From contig DASVEW010000083.1 in the NCBI GenBank assembly GCA_036380355.1, forward strand, positions 1 through 30,226: a stretch of 30,226 bases of DNA, given 5' to 3'. Position numbers and translations under genes: made by a program. This DNA is from JACDAN01 sp036380355 (GTDB taxonomy: Bacteria > Actinomycetota > Thermoleophilia > Gaiellales > Gaiellaceae). The notes below the pieces were generated by a model. That model worked only from the letters and a program-made list of their open reading frames with translations, ran no database searches and was not told where the DNA came from. Positions 22,235 to 29,400 of the stretch are shown here, one piece after another; position 1 is the stretch's first letter, and every line of letters begins with the position of its first letter.

Positions 22235-22905
22235 AAGCCGAGCGCGGCCGGCAGGGCGAAGAGATCGGTGAGACGGTCGGGCTCGTCCGCGTAGAGCCCC
22301 TCGCGGTCGACCAGGAAGGCGCGCATCCCGAGTCCTCTTGCGCCCTCGAGGTCGTCCTCCGGGGAGTCGCCGACCATCGCCGCCTGCTCCGCCGGAACGC
22401 CCAGCCGGTCGAGGACGGCCTGGAAGATCGTCGGGTGCGGCTTCACCTTCCCGTGCACGCGCGACGAGAGCGCTGCGTCCATGTGCAGGCTGTGGTGCGC
22501 GAGGAAGTCGTCGACGTCGCGGCCGGTGTTGGAGACGAGGCCCAGCTTCAGCCCTCGCTCGCGGAGGTGGTCGAGGACGGGGATGGCGTCGTCGTAGAGG
22601 TCGAAGTTGTGTGCGAGCTCCCAGGCCTTCGTCATCTCGACGGCGGCCTCGTAGGCGCGGTCGGTGTTCCCGCCCATGCCCTGGATGATCCGCTCGGTGA
22701 ACGCGACCCAGATCTCCTCGTCGTGCCGGTAGTCCGGGTGCTTGTGGAGCCCCTCCACCGCCCTGGCCCGGGCCTCCTTGTACGCCGACGGGTCGAGCTC
22801 GAGCCCGAAGCGGCGGCCGAGGCGCTGGTAGCCCTCAGGCCCGAGGTCGGGGCCCGGCTTGGCCAGCGTGAAGTCGAGGTCGAAGAGAACCGCTTGGGCG
22901 TCCAT
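22207..22905 (-). CDS. HAD-superfamily hydrolase
   Basis: A 232-residue phosphatase-like hydrolase. Motif I is LFDLDFTLA with nucleophile Asp9 and Asp11; motif II is LVSNTG; motif III Lys lies in GKVKPHPTIF; motif IV is MVGDSPEDDLEGAR. A helical cap sits between motifs I and II (about 17-95). The pattern GDSPEDDLEGARGLGMRAFLVDR resembles phosphoglycolate phosphatase and pyrimidine 5'-nucleotidase YjjG-like enzymes; the substrate cannot be told from sequence. The C-terminus (GGLGETPG) is encoded by the right arm of family A copy 2, suggesting the original stop codon was replaced when the element arrived. It follows the amidase gene after 4 bases, in the same direction. Confidence 0.88.
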   Translation of the reverse strand: MDAQAVLFDLDFTLAKPGPDLGPEGYQRLGRRFGLELDPSAYKEARARAVEGLHKHPDYRHDEEIWVAFTERIIQGMGGNTDRAYEAAVEMTKAWELAHNFDLYDDAIPVLDHLRERGLKLGLVSNTGRDVDDFLAHHSLHMDAALSSRVHGKVKPHPTIFQAVLDRLGVPAEQAAMVGDSPEDDLEGARGLGMRAFLVDREGLYADEPDRLTDLFALPAALGFGGLGETPG

Positions 22906-22909
22906 GTGC

Positions 22910-23749
22910 CTAGGAGGTAGGAGTTGGCCACCGGTAGGCGTCTGCCTGCCTGCTGGCCAGTGAGGGCAGCTTGGCCCGGACGTCCTCGAGGCGACGCCGT
23001 TCGAGCTCGGCCGAGATCACCGTCTCCTCGTCGGGCGCGCACGCGACGACGATTCCCCACGGATCGGCGATCAGCGAGCGGCCGTAGCTGAGCCGGCCGG
23101 GAAGCGTCTCGCCGACCTGCGCCGCAGCGGCCACGTAGTACTGGTTCTCGACCGCTCTCGCCCGGAGGAGCAGCTCCCAGTGGTCCTTGCCGGTGTAGAG
23201 CGTGAAGTGGGCCGGGACGGTGACGAGGTGGGCGCCGTGCAGCGCGAGGATGCGATAGAGCTCGGGGAAGCGGACGTCGTAGCAGACCGTCAGGCCGGTC
23301 GGCCACCCCTCGACGTCGACGACGACCGGCTCGTCGCCCGGTTCCTCGGCGTCCGACTCGCGGTAGACGTGGCCGCCGACCTCGACGTCGAACAGGTGGA
23401 TCTTCCGGTACACGCCGGCGATCGAGCCGTCGGAGTCGAAGACGATGCTCGTGTTCGAAAGCTTCTCCCGACCCTCCCGCCGCTCGGTGATCGAGCCGCC
23501 GACGAGCGTGATGCCGTGCCGGCTGGCCCACTCGGCCATGGCCCGGACCGACTCACCGTCGTCGAGCGCCTCGGCCGCCGCGTGCAGGACGTCGGGATTC
23601 CCGATCGCGTTCCACTTCTCGGGCAGGACGACCACGTCGGCGCCGGTCGCCGCCGCCCGGGCGACGAGCTGCTCGGCCTTCTCGATGTTCGCCGCCTTGT
23701 CGTCCCTGCTCGTGAGCTGGACGCAGGCGACACGGAGCGCGTCTGACAT
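22910..23749 (-). CDS. Nitrilase-superfamily carbon-nitrogen hydrolase (Nit2-like amidase)
   Basis: A 279-residue hydrolase with the Glu-Lys-Cys triad: Glu44 (VVVLPEKWN), Lys116 (GVYRKIHLFD) and Cys156 (TVCYDVRFPELYR). The downstream VPAHFTLYTGKDHWELLLRARAVENQYYVAAAAQ is typical of the Nit1/Nit2 branch, which hydrolyses omega-amides of 2-oxoacids or deaminated glutathione. The ATG at 23749 matches the family start; the longer frame upstream lacks support and overlaps the divergent MFS gene. A TATCCT box with an 8-base spacer precedes the ATG, consistent with a leaderless transcript. The HAD gene follows within 4 bases, so the two are cotranscribed, possibly as metabolite-repair enzymes. Confidence 0.92.
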   Translation of the reverse strand: MSDALRVACVQLTSRDDKAANIEKAEQLVARAAATGADVVVLPEKWNAIGNPDVLHAAAEALDDGESVRAMAEWASRHGITLVGGSITERREGREKLSNTSIVFDSDGSIAGVYRKIHLFDVEVGGHVYRESDAEEPGDEPVVVDVEGWPTGLTVCYDVRFPELYRILALHGAHLVTVPAHFTLYTGKDHWELLLRARAVENQYYVAAAAQVGETLPGRLSYGRSLIADPWGIVVACAPDEETVISAELERRRLEDVRAKLPSLASRQADAYRWPTPTS

Positions 23750-23757
23750 CCGGTGGC

Positions 23758-23763
23758 AGGATA
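23758..23763 (-). promoter_or_regulatory. -10 box of the amidase gene (leaderless)
   Basis: On the minus strand TATCCT, then 8 bases, then the ATG at 23749. The whole divergent gap to the MFS start is only 23 bases. Confidence 0.5.
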
Positions 23764-23772
23764 GCCCCGTCC

Positions 23773-25005
23773 TTGGAAGTGGCAGCGGAACCGCGCGGGC
23801 GCGCACGTGCCCTGCACGCCCTGCGCAGCAGGGACTTCCGACTGCTCTGGAGCGGCCAGACGATCTCGCTCGTCGGCGACGGCGCGTTCCTCGTCGCGCT
23901 CGGCTGGAAGAGCTTCGAGCTGACGGGGTCGAGGAGCACCCTCGCGCTCGTCCTCATGGGCCACGGCACGGCGATGCTCGCGACGCTGCTGATCGGCGGC
24001 GCACTCGCCGACCGGTATCCGCGCCGCACGCTGATGATCGTCTCCGACCTCGCGCGCTGCGTGGTCATGGTCGCCCTCATCGCCGTGGATGCGAGCGGCA
24101 ACCTCGAGCTCTGGAGCCTGATCGCGCTCGCCGTGCTCTACGGGGCCGGCGACGGGTTCTTCTACCCCGCGTACGGCGGCATCGTCCCGCTCGTCGTCGA
24201 CGAGCACCACCTCGCCTCGGCGAACGCGCTCACCGGGCTCTCGCGCCAGGCTGCCTTCGTCGTCGGTCCTGCGGTGGCGGGCGCGCTGTACGGCATCGCC
24301 GGCTCGTCGGCGGTCTTCGGCCTGAACGCAACGAGCTTCGTCGCGGCCGCGGTGCTGATGTCGATGGCCCGCCCTCGCGGCTTCGAGCGGGACGAGCCCC
24401 AGGGGACGCTCAAGGAGATCGCCGACGGCCTCCGCTACGTGCTCGGCATCCCGTGGCTCTGGATCACCATCTTCCTGGCGTCGTTCATCCTGATGATCGC
24501 CATGGCCCCGTACACCGCCCTGCTGCCTGCGTTCGTCGAGGAGCAGTTCAACCGGGGCGTCGGGTCGTACGGCACGCTCTTCACGCTCCAGTCGCTGGGG
24601 ATGGCCTTCGGGAGCCTCGCCTTCGGCCAGACGAATCCGAGCCGGCGGCGGGTGATCATCATGTACCTCCTCTTCGCCGCCAACGACCTCTGTGTGATCG
24701 CCATGGCGCTGACGCACTCGTTCGGGCTCGCGTGCCTGTTCGTCGCCTTGCGCGGCGTCTTCATCGGGTACGGGATCGGCGTGTGGAGCACGCTCCTGAT
24801 GCAGCAGGTGCCGTCGTCGAAGCTCGCGCGGGTCACGAGCCTCGACTTCTTCGGGTCCTTCGCGCTCGTTCCGGTCGGCTACGCGCTGACCGCCCTCGTC
24901 GCAGACTCCTTCTCGCCTGCGACGCTACTGCTCGTGGGCTTCGGGCTGTCAACGGTGCTCTGGATCGCGCCGCTCGCCTCCAGAAAGGTTCGAACCGCGG
25001 CATGA
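23773..25005 (+). CDS. MFS transporter, EntS/MFS_3 type exporter
   Basis: A 410-residue major facilitator with about 12 transmembrane helices. It opens with LHALRSRDFRLLWSGQTISLVGDGAFLVALGWKSFELTGS, characteristic of the MFS_3/EntS group of exporters, and carries the loop GGALADRYPRRTLMIVSDLARC, a form of the MFS motif A (G-x-x-x-D-R-x-x-R-R). The substrate is unknown; family members export siderophores, macrolides and other small molecules. The start is TTG at 23773 or GTG at 23779; neither has a clear ribosome site. The stop overlaps the start of the CoA-binding protein gene (ATGA). Confidence 0.9.
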   Translation: MEVAAEPRGRARALHALRSRDFRLLWSGQTISLVGDGAFLVALGWKSFELTGSRSTLALVLMGHGTAMLATLLIGGALADRYPRRTLMIVSDLARCVVMVALIAVDASGNLELWSLIALAVLYGAGDGFFYPAYGGIVPLVVDEHHLASANALTGLSRQAAFVVGPAVAGALYGIAGSSAVFGLNATSFVAAAVLMSMARPRGFERDEPQGTLKEIADGLRYVLGIPWLWITIFLASFILMIAMAPYTALLPAFVEEQFNRGVGSYGTLFTLQSLGMAFGSLAFGQTNPSRRRVIIMYLLFAANDLCVIAMALTHSFGLACLFVALRGVFIGYGIGVWSTLLMQQVPSSKLARVTSLDFFGSFALVPVGYALTALVADSFSPATLLLVGFGLSTVLWIAPLASRKVRTAA

Positions 25006-25397
25006 AGACGCCCGAGCAGATCCTCCGCGAGTCGAAGACGATCGCGTTGGTGGGCGCCTCGCCGAACCCGGCGAGGCCGAGCCACGGCGTCATGCGCTAC
25101 CTCCTCGCGCAGGGCTACGACGTGATCCCGGTCCGCCCGGCCGACTGCGAGGAGGTGCTCGGCGTGCCCTGCGTCCCGACGCTGGCAGACATCGACCGGC
25201 CGATCGACCTCGTGGACGTCTTCCGACGGCCGGAGCACACGCCCAACCATGCGCGCGAGGCGGTCGAGGCCGGCGCGAAGGCGCTCTGGCTCCAGCTCGG
25301 CATCCGCTCGGAGGAAGCGCGCAGGATCGCCACGGAGGGTGGTCTCGACTACGTCGAAGATCTCTGCACCGCGGTCGTGCATCGGAACCTCGGCTAA
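25002..25397 (+). CDS. CoA-binding domain protein (YccU-like)
   Basis: A 131-residue Rossmann-like CoA-binding protein. The start SKTIALVGASPNPARPSHGVMRYLLAQGYDVIPVRP is the typical nucleotide-binding fingerprint, followed by GVPCVPTLADIDRPIDLVDVFRRPEHTP, AREAVEAGAKALWLQLGI and a final EDLCTAVVHRNL. Members resemble the CoA-binding domain of succinyl-CoA synthetase but lack the ligase part, and their role is not established. Translation is coupled to the MFS gene (4-base overlap). It ends 12 bases before the tRNA gene. Confidence 0.92.
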   Translation: MKTPEQILRESKTIALVGASPNPARPSHGVMRYLLAQGYDVIPVRPADCEEVLGVPCVPTLADIDRPIDLVDVFRRPEHTPNHAREAVEAGAKALWLQLGIRSEEARRIATEGGLDYVEDLCTAVVHRNLG

Positions 25398-25400
25398 CCT
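25395..25400 (+). promoter_or_regulatory. -10 box for tRNA-Pro
   Basis: TAACCT lies 9 bases before the mature 5' end of the tRNA and overlaps the stop codon of the CoA-binding protein gene. It fits TANNNT and would give a very short 5' leader. Confidence 0.45.
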
Positions 25401-25409
25401 GTGGCCTCT

Positions 25410-25483
25410 CGGGGTGTGGCGCAGCCTGGTAGCGCGCTCCGTTCGGGTCGGAGAGGTCCCCAGTTCAAATCTGGGCACCCCGA
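25410..25483 (+). tRNA. tRNA-Pro (anticodon CGG)
   Basis: A complete cloverleaf of 74 bases. The acceptor stem CGGGGTG (25410-25416) pairs with CACCCCG (25476-25482), and the discriminator is A. The D arm is GCGC...GCGC with AGCCTGGTA, the anticodon stem is CTCCG/CGGAG with loop TTCGGGT, giving anticodon CGG at 25444-25446 for the proline codon CCG, and the T arm is CCCAG-TTCAAAT-CTGGG. The terminal CCA is not encoded. CCG is a frequent codon in this GC-rich genome. Confidence 0.97.
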
Positions 25484-25491
25484 TTAGCGCC

Positions 25492-26235
25492 TTGGCAGCT
25501 CGCGACGAAATCCTCGACTACGCCCGCGAGCTGCTCGACCTCGACAGCTTCCACGACTACGGGCCGATGGGCCTGCAGGTGATCGGAGCGGACGAGGTGA
25601 CGAAGATCGCGGCCGCGGTGTCCTCCTCCTTGGAGGCCTTCCGGCGGACGAAGGAGGCGGGCGCCGAGCTGCTCGTCGTCCATCACGGCCAGTACTGGGA
25701 GGGGGATCCCCGCATCGTCGACCTCGCGATGAGGCGCCGGCTCCAGACGCTTTTCGAGGGGAACATCACGCTCGCCGCCTACCACCTGGCGCTCGACGCG
25801 CACCCCGAGATCGGGAACAACATCATCGTCACGCGCAAGCTCGGGATCCAGAAGCCGGAGCGGTTCCTCGAGTGGGGATTCGGCGGCCGCCTCGCCGAGC
25901 CGGCGAGCCTCGAGCAGCTCGCGCGGCGCCTCGAGGAGACGACCGGCCGCAAGCCGCAGGTCTTCGACGGCGGCCCGGAGCGGATCGAGCGCGTCGCAGT
26001 CATCACCGGAGGCGCGGCCAAGCTCGTCCGCGAGGCGGCATCCGGCGGGTACGACGCATACGTCACGGGCGAGCCGGCAGAGCCGACGCTCCACCTCGCG
26101 CGCGAGCTCGGAATCCACTTCCTCGCCGGCGGCCACTACGCCACCGAGACGTTCGGGATCAGTGCGCTGGCCGAGGCGCTCGGAGCGAACTTTTCGCTCC
26201 CCTGGGAGTTCGTCGACGTCCCTGTTCCGGTGTAA
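25492..26235 (+). CDS. NIF3-family metal-binding protein (Nif3-like dinuclear metal center)
   Basis: A 247-residue member of the NIF3/YbgI/YqfO family, annotated elsewhere as GTP cyclohydrolase I type 2 homologue. Metal-binding motifs are present: HHGQYW with His64 and His65, AYHLALDAHPEIGNN with His98 and Asp102, and GGHYATETFG with His215 and Glu219. The rest (AGAELLVVHHG, DAYVTGEPAEPTL) also fits. Function in the cell is not settled. The TTG at 25492, 8 bases after the tRNA, gives a product that begins at the family's usual point; no ribosome site is visible, and the mRNA may be liberated by tRNA 3' processing. The TAA stop overlaps the -10 box of the leader RNA. Confidence 0.87.
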   Translation: MAARDEILDYARELLDLDSFHDYGPMGLQVIGADEVTKIAAAVSSSLEAFRRTKEAGAELLVVHHGQYWEGDPRIVDLAMRRRLQTLFEGNITLAAYHLALDAHPEIGNNIIVTRKLGIQKPERFLEWGFGGRLAEPASLEQLARRLEETTGRKPQVFDGGPERIERVAVITGGAAKLVREAASGGYDAYVTGEPAEPTLHLARELGIHFLAGGHYATETFGISALAEALGANFSLPWEFVDVPVPV

Positions 26236-26238
26236 GCT
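26233..26238 (+). promoter_or_regulatory. -10 box of the leader RNA
   Basis: TAAGCT overlaps the NIF3 stop codon. With the usual 6-7 base spacing, transcription would begin at about 26244-26245, exactly at the 5' side of the closing stem of the predicted RNA. Confidence 0.5.
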
Positions 26239-26336
26239 GTGACCGTGTCGAAGAGGAGGCTGAGCGACTGATGAGCCGCCCAGCCGACACGCGAGCTTTC
26301 GAGCCCGTCACGCCTTGCGGCGGCGGGCTTTTTTCG
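26239..26336 (+). ncRNA. Candidate structured leader RNA or small RNA
   Basis: The region folds into a closing stem CGTGTCG (26244-26250) with CGACACG (26285-26291), an inner stem GGAGGCT (26255-26261) with AGCCGCC (26274-26280, one mismatch) around the 12-base loop GAGCGACTGATG, and an intrinsic terminator. The -10 box places the start at the base of the first stem. It precedes a small helix-turn-helix gene by about 30 bases, so it may be an attenuator controlling it, or an independent small RNA. Alternatively the GTG at 26245 could start a leaderless 8-residue peptide, MSKRRLSD, whose stop overlaps an ATG (TGATG) 12 bases after AGGAGG. It fits no riboswitch class that I can recall. Confidence 0.55.
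26302..26334 (+). terminator. Intrinsic terminator
   Basis: AGCCCG (26302-26307) pairs with CGGGCT (26324-26329), with inner CGC-CTT-GCG pairing, followed by six T residues at 26329-26334. It is the clearest factor-independent terminator in the window and lies between the leader RNA and the helix-turn-helix gene. Confidence 0.8.
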
Positions 26337-26365
26337 TGCCCCGAACCCTTGCGAGGAGGAGTCGC

Positions 26366-26548
26366 ATGCCGAACCATCTGACGCCCGAAGAGCTGTCGAA
26401 GGAGATCGGGATGGACCGCGAGCAGGTCATCCGTCTCTGCGTCCAAGAGGGTGTCCCGATCTACCAGGGGAAGATCGACAAGACCCTCTTTGCCGCACAG
26501 CTCCAGGCCGTCGGCGCCGGCGCCGGCGCTCCTCCGGAGCACCATTAG
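26366..26548 (+). CDS. Small helix-turn-helix protein
   Basis: A 60-residue protein that looks like a compact DNA-binding domain: LTPEELSKEIGMDREQVIRLCVQEGVPIYQGKIDKTLFAAQL resembles MerR/excisionase-type winged helices, where a helix-turn-helix is followed by a short hairpin (VPIYQGKIDK). The tail is Gly/Ala-rich and ends with two His. The ATG at 26366 has an excellent ribosome site (GAGGAGG, 6 bases upstream). It may be expressed by read-through of the leader terminator, which makes an attenuation control plausible. The target is unknown. Confidence 0.78.
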   Translation: MPNHLTPEELSKEIGMDREQVIRLCVQEGVPIYQGKIDKTLFAAQLQAVGAGAGAPPEHH

Positions 26549-26555
26549 CGCCTCT

Positions 26556-26684
26556 TCGCCGAAAGTCTCACGACTTTCGGCGACCCTCTGAAGCCGGGCG
26601 CCGCTTCGCAGCGCGCGGCCTAGTAGCTCACGACGCTTCCTTGACTCTCTGCGATTGTGGCGAAACGGGCACAGCCCGTTTCGC
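26556..26684. repeat. Family B structured repeat, copy 2
   Basis: A 129-bp copy. Hairpin 1 has stem TCGCCGAAAGT (26556-26566) around the same CTCACG loop. The middle GAAGCCGGGCGCCGCTTC block follows. Hairpin 3 has stem GCGAAACGGGC (26660-26670) with loop ACA. Where stem bases differ from copy 1, both sides of the stem change together. It lies between the convergent helix-turn-helix and Ku genes, so it could terminate both. Confidence 0.85.
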
Positions 26685-26695
26685 GGCGCATGGTC

Positions 26696-27571
26696 CTACT
26701 TGCGGCGGCCGCCCGCGGCGGCTTTCTTGCGCGTGTTGGTGGCGCTCTTCGCCTTCGGTTTGGAGGCGGCGGGCTTCTTCTGCTTCTCCGCCTCGTCGAC
26801 GCTCTTGCGGAGCGCCTCCATCAGGTCGATGACCGGCGTCTCCTCGACCGGCTCCGGCCGCTTGATCTCCTCGCCGGAGAGCTTGGACTCGAGCATCGCG
26901 CGCAGGTCCTGCCGGTACTCGCTCTCGAGCGCGGCCGCGTCGAAGTCGGCGGCGAGGCTGTCGATCACCTGGCGCGCAAGGTCGAGCTCGGCTTCCTTGA
27001 CCTCGGTGTCGCCGACCGCCTCCTCGACCTCCGCCTGGGAGCGGACGTCCTCCGCGACGAAGAGCGTCTCGAGGGCGAGCGCGTCGCCCCGGGAGCGGAT
27101 CAGGGCGAAGTGCTCCTGGCCGCGCAGGACGAAGCGGCCGACGGCGCCCATGCCGCTCTCCTGCAGAGCACGGAGCAGCAGCACGTAGGGCCGCCGCTGG
27201 GCCGCCGTCGAGGACGGCGCGAGGTAGTACGTCCGGTCGAAGAAGACCGGGTCGATCTGGTCGAGCGGCACGAAGCTCTGGATCTCGATCGCCCGCGAGT
27301 CGTCGTACTGGGCGATCGCCTCGAGGTCGGCGTCCTCGACGAAGACGAACTCGCCCTTCGAGACCTCCCAGCCCTTCACGAGCTCGTCGGCACTCACCTC
27401 GCGGTCGTGCACGGGGCACCAGCGCTTCTGCTTGATCGGCGTCCCGCACTCGCGGTGGAGCGTGCGGAAGCTGACGTCGGACTGGCGCGCTGCCGGCTTC
27501 GTCGCCAGTGCGAGCCCGACCGGGATGTTCACCAGGCCGAAGTTGATCGAGCCGTTCCAGATCGTGCGCAT
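26696..27571 (-). CDS. ku: Ku protein (non-homologous end joining)
   Basis: The bacterial Ku homodimer subunit, which rings DNA ends and recruits the ligase LigD. The 291-residue protein begins MRTIWNGSINFGLVNIPVGLALAT, the conserved family start, and continues with FRTLHRECGTPIKQKRWCPVHDREV, DQIDPVFFDRTYYLAP and ALIRSRGDALALETLFVAEDVR. The C-terminus (about 255-291) is a Lys/Ala-rich tail (KPAASKPKAKSATNTRKKAAAGGRRK in part), of the kind that binds DNA outside the ring. The ATG at 27571 is preceded by CGGAG; the longer frame upstream is unsupported. No ligD lies in the window. Divergent from the acyl-CoA ligase. Confidence 0.95.
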   Translation of the reverse strand: MRTIWNGSINFGLVNIPVGLALATKPAARQSDVSFRTLHRECGTPIKQKRWCPVHDREVSADELVKGWEVSKGEFVFVEDADLEAIAQYDDSRAIEIQSFVPLDQIDPVFFDRTYYLAPSSTAAQRRPYVLLLRALQESGMGAVGRFVLRGQEHFALIRSRGDALALETLFVAEDVRSQAEVEEAVGDTEVKEAELDLARQVIDSLAADFDAAALESEYRQDLRAMLESKLSGEEIKRPEPVEETPVIDLMEALRKSVDEAEKQKKPAASKPKAKSATNTRKKAAAGGRRK

Positions 27572-27637
27572 AGAGGTCTCCGAAGTGTAGAGGGACCAGG
27601 GGTTTTCTCCTCCTGCGCGCAGGTTCCTCCGGCAGAT

Positions 27638-27643
27638 TACGAT
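27638..27643 (+). promoter_or_regulatory. -10 box of the acyl-CoA ligase gene (leaderless)
   Basis: TACGAT, an 8-base spacer, then the ATG at 27652, with no ribosome site. Confidence 0.5.
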
Positions 27644-27651
27644 TCGCACGT

Positions 27652-29379
27652 ATGGCGATCGTGGAGCGGGCGGCGGCGACGAAGACGATTGCAGAGCTGT
27701 GGAGTCGCGCAGCCTCGCGGGAGGGCACCGCCTACCTCGTCGAGGACGACGACGGCTGGCACGAGGTCAGCTGGCAAGAAGCCACCCGGGCCGTCGACGA
27801 GATCGCGAACGGGCTGCTCTCGCTGGGGATCGGCAAGGGCGACGCCGTCGGGATCCTCGGGCGCACGAAGCTCGAGTGGGTGCTCTTCGACTTCGCGCTC
27901 GGCTCCATCGGAGCGATCGGTGCGGGGATCTACCCCTCGCTGCCGCCGCGCGACTGCGCGTACATCCTCGACCACTCGGACGCCGTGGCCGTCCTCGTCG
28001 AGGACGACGCGCAGAAGGCGAAGATCGACGCGGAGCGCGCGAACCTGCCGAAGCTCCGCCACGTCCTCTCGTTCGACGATCTCGACGAGCTGCGGGAGAA
28101 GGGGCGCCAATTCGCCGGCGAGAGGCCCGACGCGCTCGAGCAGGCACGGAACGAGGTCGGCGAGGAAGACCTCTTCACATACATCTACACCTCGGGGACG
28201 ACCGGGCCGCCGAAGGCGTGCATGATCACGCACCGCAACTACTACTCGATGGTCGGCTGCGTCGACGACGTGCCGTCGTTCATCGGCCCGGACGACCTGA
28301 TCCTCCTCTACCTGCCGCTCGCCCACAACTTCGGCCGCTGCATGCATCTCCTCGCCGGCTACGTCGGGTGCTCGATCGCCTTCTGCCCTGATCCGCTCCA
28401 GGTTGGCGAGGCTGCCGCCGCGGTCAAGCCGACCGTCCTCCCGTCGGTTCCGCGGGTGTTCGAGAAGGTGCACTCGGCGGTGCAGACGAGCTTCGACGAG
28501 GCGACGGGCGTGAAGCGGCGCCTGATCGACTGGGCGCTGAAGGCCGGGAAGCGCGTCAGCGAGCTGAAGCAGGCGGGGAAGCCGGTTCCTGCGGGGCTCG
28601 CGCTGAAGCACCGCCTGGCGGACCGGCTCGTCTACTCGAAGGTGAAGTCGAAGCTCGGCGGGCGGCTGCGCCTGCCCATCTCGGGCGGCGCGCCGCTCGC
28701 GAAGGAGATCGCCGAGTTCTTCCACACGATCGACATCACGATCTGCGAGGGCTACGGCCAGACCGAGTGCACGACGGCCTCCAACGTCAACATGCCGACG
28801 CGGTTCCGGTTCGGGACCGTGGGGCCGGCGATCCCGGGGATCGAGGTCCGCACGGCGGAGGACGGCGAGGTGCTCGTGCGCGGGCCCAACATCTTCGGCG
28901 GCTACTACAAGGACGACCAGGCCACCCGCGAGGTGATCGACGAAGACGGCTGGCTCCACACCGGCGACGTGGGCTCGATCGAGGACGGCTTCCTCGCGAT
29001 CACGGACCGCAAGAAGGACATCATCGTCACCGCGGGCGGCAAGAACGTCTCGCCGCAGAACATCGAGAACGAGCTCAAGGCCTCGAAGTACGTCTCCCAG
29101 GCGCTCGTGATCGGCGACCGCCGGCCGTTCCTGACCGCGCTGATCTCGCTGGACGAGGCGGCGAAGGGGTTGAGCGACCCGCAGGGGCTCGTCCAGGAGA
29201 TCGTGGAGGAGGTCAACGAGGACAAGGCGTCGTTCGAGCAGGTGAAGCGGTTCGCGATCGTCCCGCGCGACTTCTCCGCCGAGCACGACGAGGTCACGCC
29301 GACGATGAAGCTCAGGCGCAAGATCGTCCAGGACCATTTCGCCTCGGACATCGAGTCGCTTTACAGCCGGCCGAGATAG
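27652..29379 (+). CDS. Long-chain fatty acid-CoA ligase (AMP-forming, FadD15-like)
   Basis: Activates fatty acids to acyl-CoA with ATP via an acyl-adenylate. The 575-residue protein has the adenylation P-loop YTSGTTGPPKACMITH (about 179-194), LYLPLAHNFGR, the A5 motif YGQTECT, the A7-A8 stretch LHTGDVGSIEDGFLAITDRKKDIIVTAGGKNVSPQNIEN, and a C-terminal TPTMKLRRKIV with the catalytic Lys. The overall pattern, with ISGGAPLAKEIAEFFHTIDI and VFEKVH, is of the FadD15/long-chain AACS group rather than the medium-chain type. It is monocistronic and convergent with the DUF4396 gene. Confidence 0.94.
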   Translation: MAIVERAAATKTIAELWSRAASREGTAYLVEDDDGWHEVSWQEATRAVDEIANGLLSLGIGKGDAVGILGRTKLEWVLFDFALGSIGAIGAGIYPSLPPRDCAYILDHSDAVAVLVEDDAQKAKIDAERANLPKLRHVLSFDDLDELREKGRQFAGERPDALEQARNEVGEEDLFTYIYTSGTTGPPKACMITHRNYYSMVGCVDDVPSFIGPDDLILLYLPLAHNFGRCMHLLAGYVGCSIAFCPDPLQVGEAAAAVKPTVLPSVPRVFEKVHSAVQTSFDEATGVKRRLIDWALKAGKRVSELKQAGKPVPAGLALKHRLADRLVYSKVKSKLGGRLRLPISGGAPLAKEIAEFFHTIDITICEGYGQTECTTASNVNMPTRFRFGTVGPAIPGIEVRTAEDGEVLVRGPNIFGGYYKDDQATREVIDEDGWLHTGDVGSIEDGFLAITDRKKDIIVTAGGKNVSPQNIENELKASKYVSQALVIGDRRPFLTALISLDEAAKGLSDPQGLVQEIVEEVNEDKASFEQVKRFAIVPRDFSAEHDEVTPTMKLRRKIVQDHFASDIESLYSRPR

Positions 29380-29400
29380 CCGCAGAAGGCGCTTCGCGCG

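Noticed and set aside
20311..22920. 869-residue plus-strand open frame
   Set aside because: Runs in another frame over the propeller/lysyl-oxidase gene and across the HAD gene on the other strand; Arg-rich with no motif.
26266..26300. CTGATGAG resembling a hammerhead ribozyme core
   Set aside because: The required GAAA segment and the matching stems II and III are absent.
26239..26336. Fluoride (crcB) riboswitch suggested by CTGATGAGCC
   Set aside because: The 5' GGCGATGG and AACCGCC elements of that riboswitch are missing, and the downstream gene is not a fluoride exporter.
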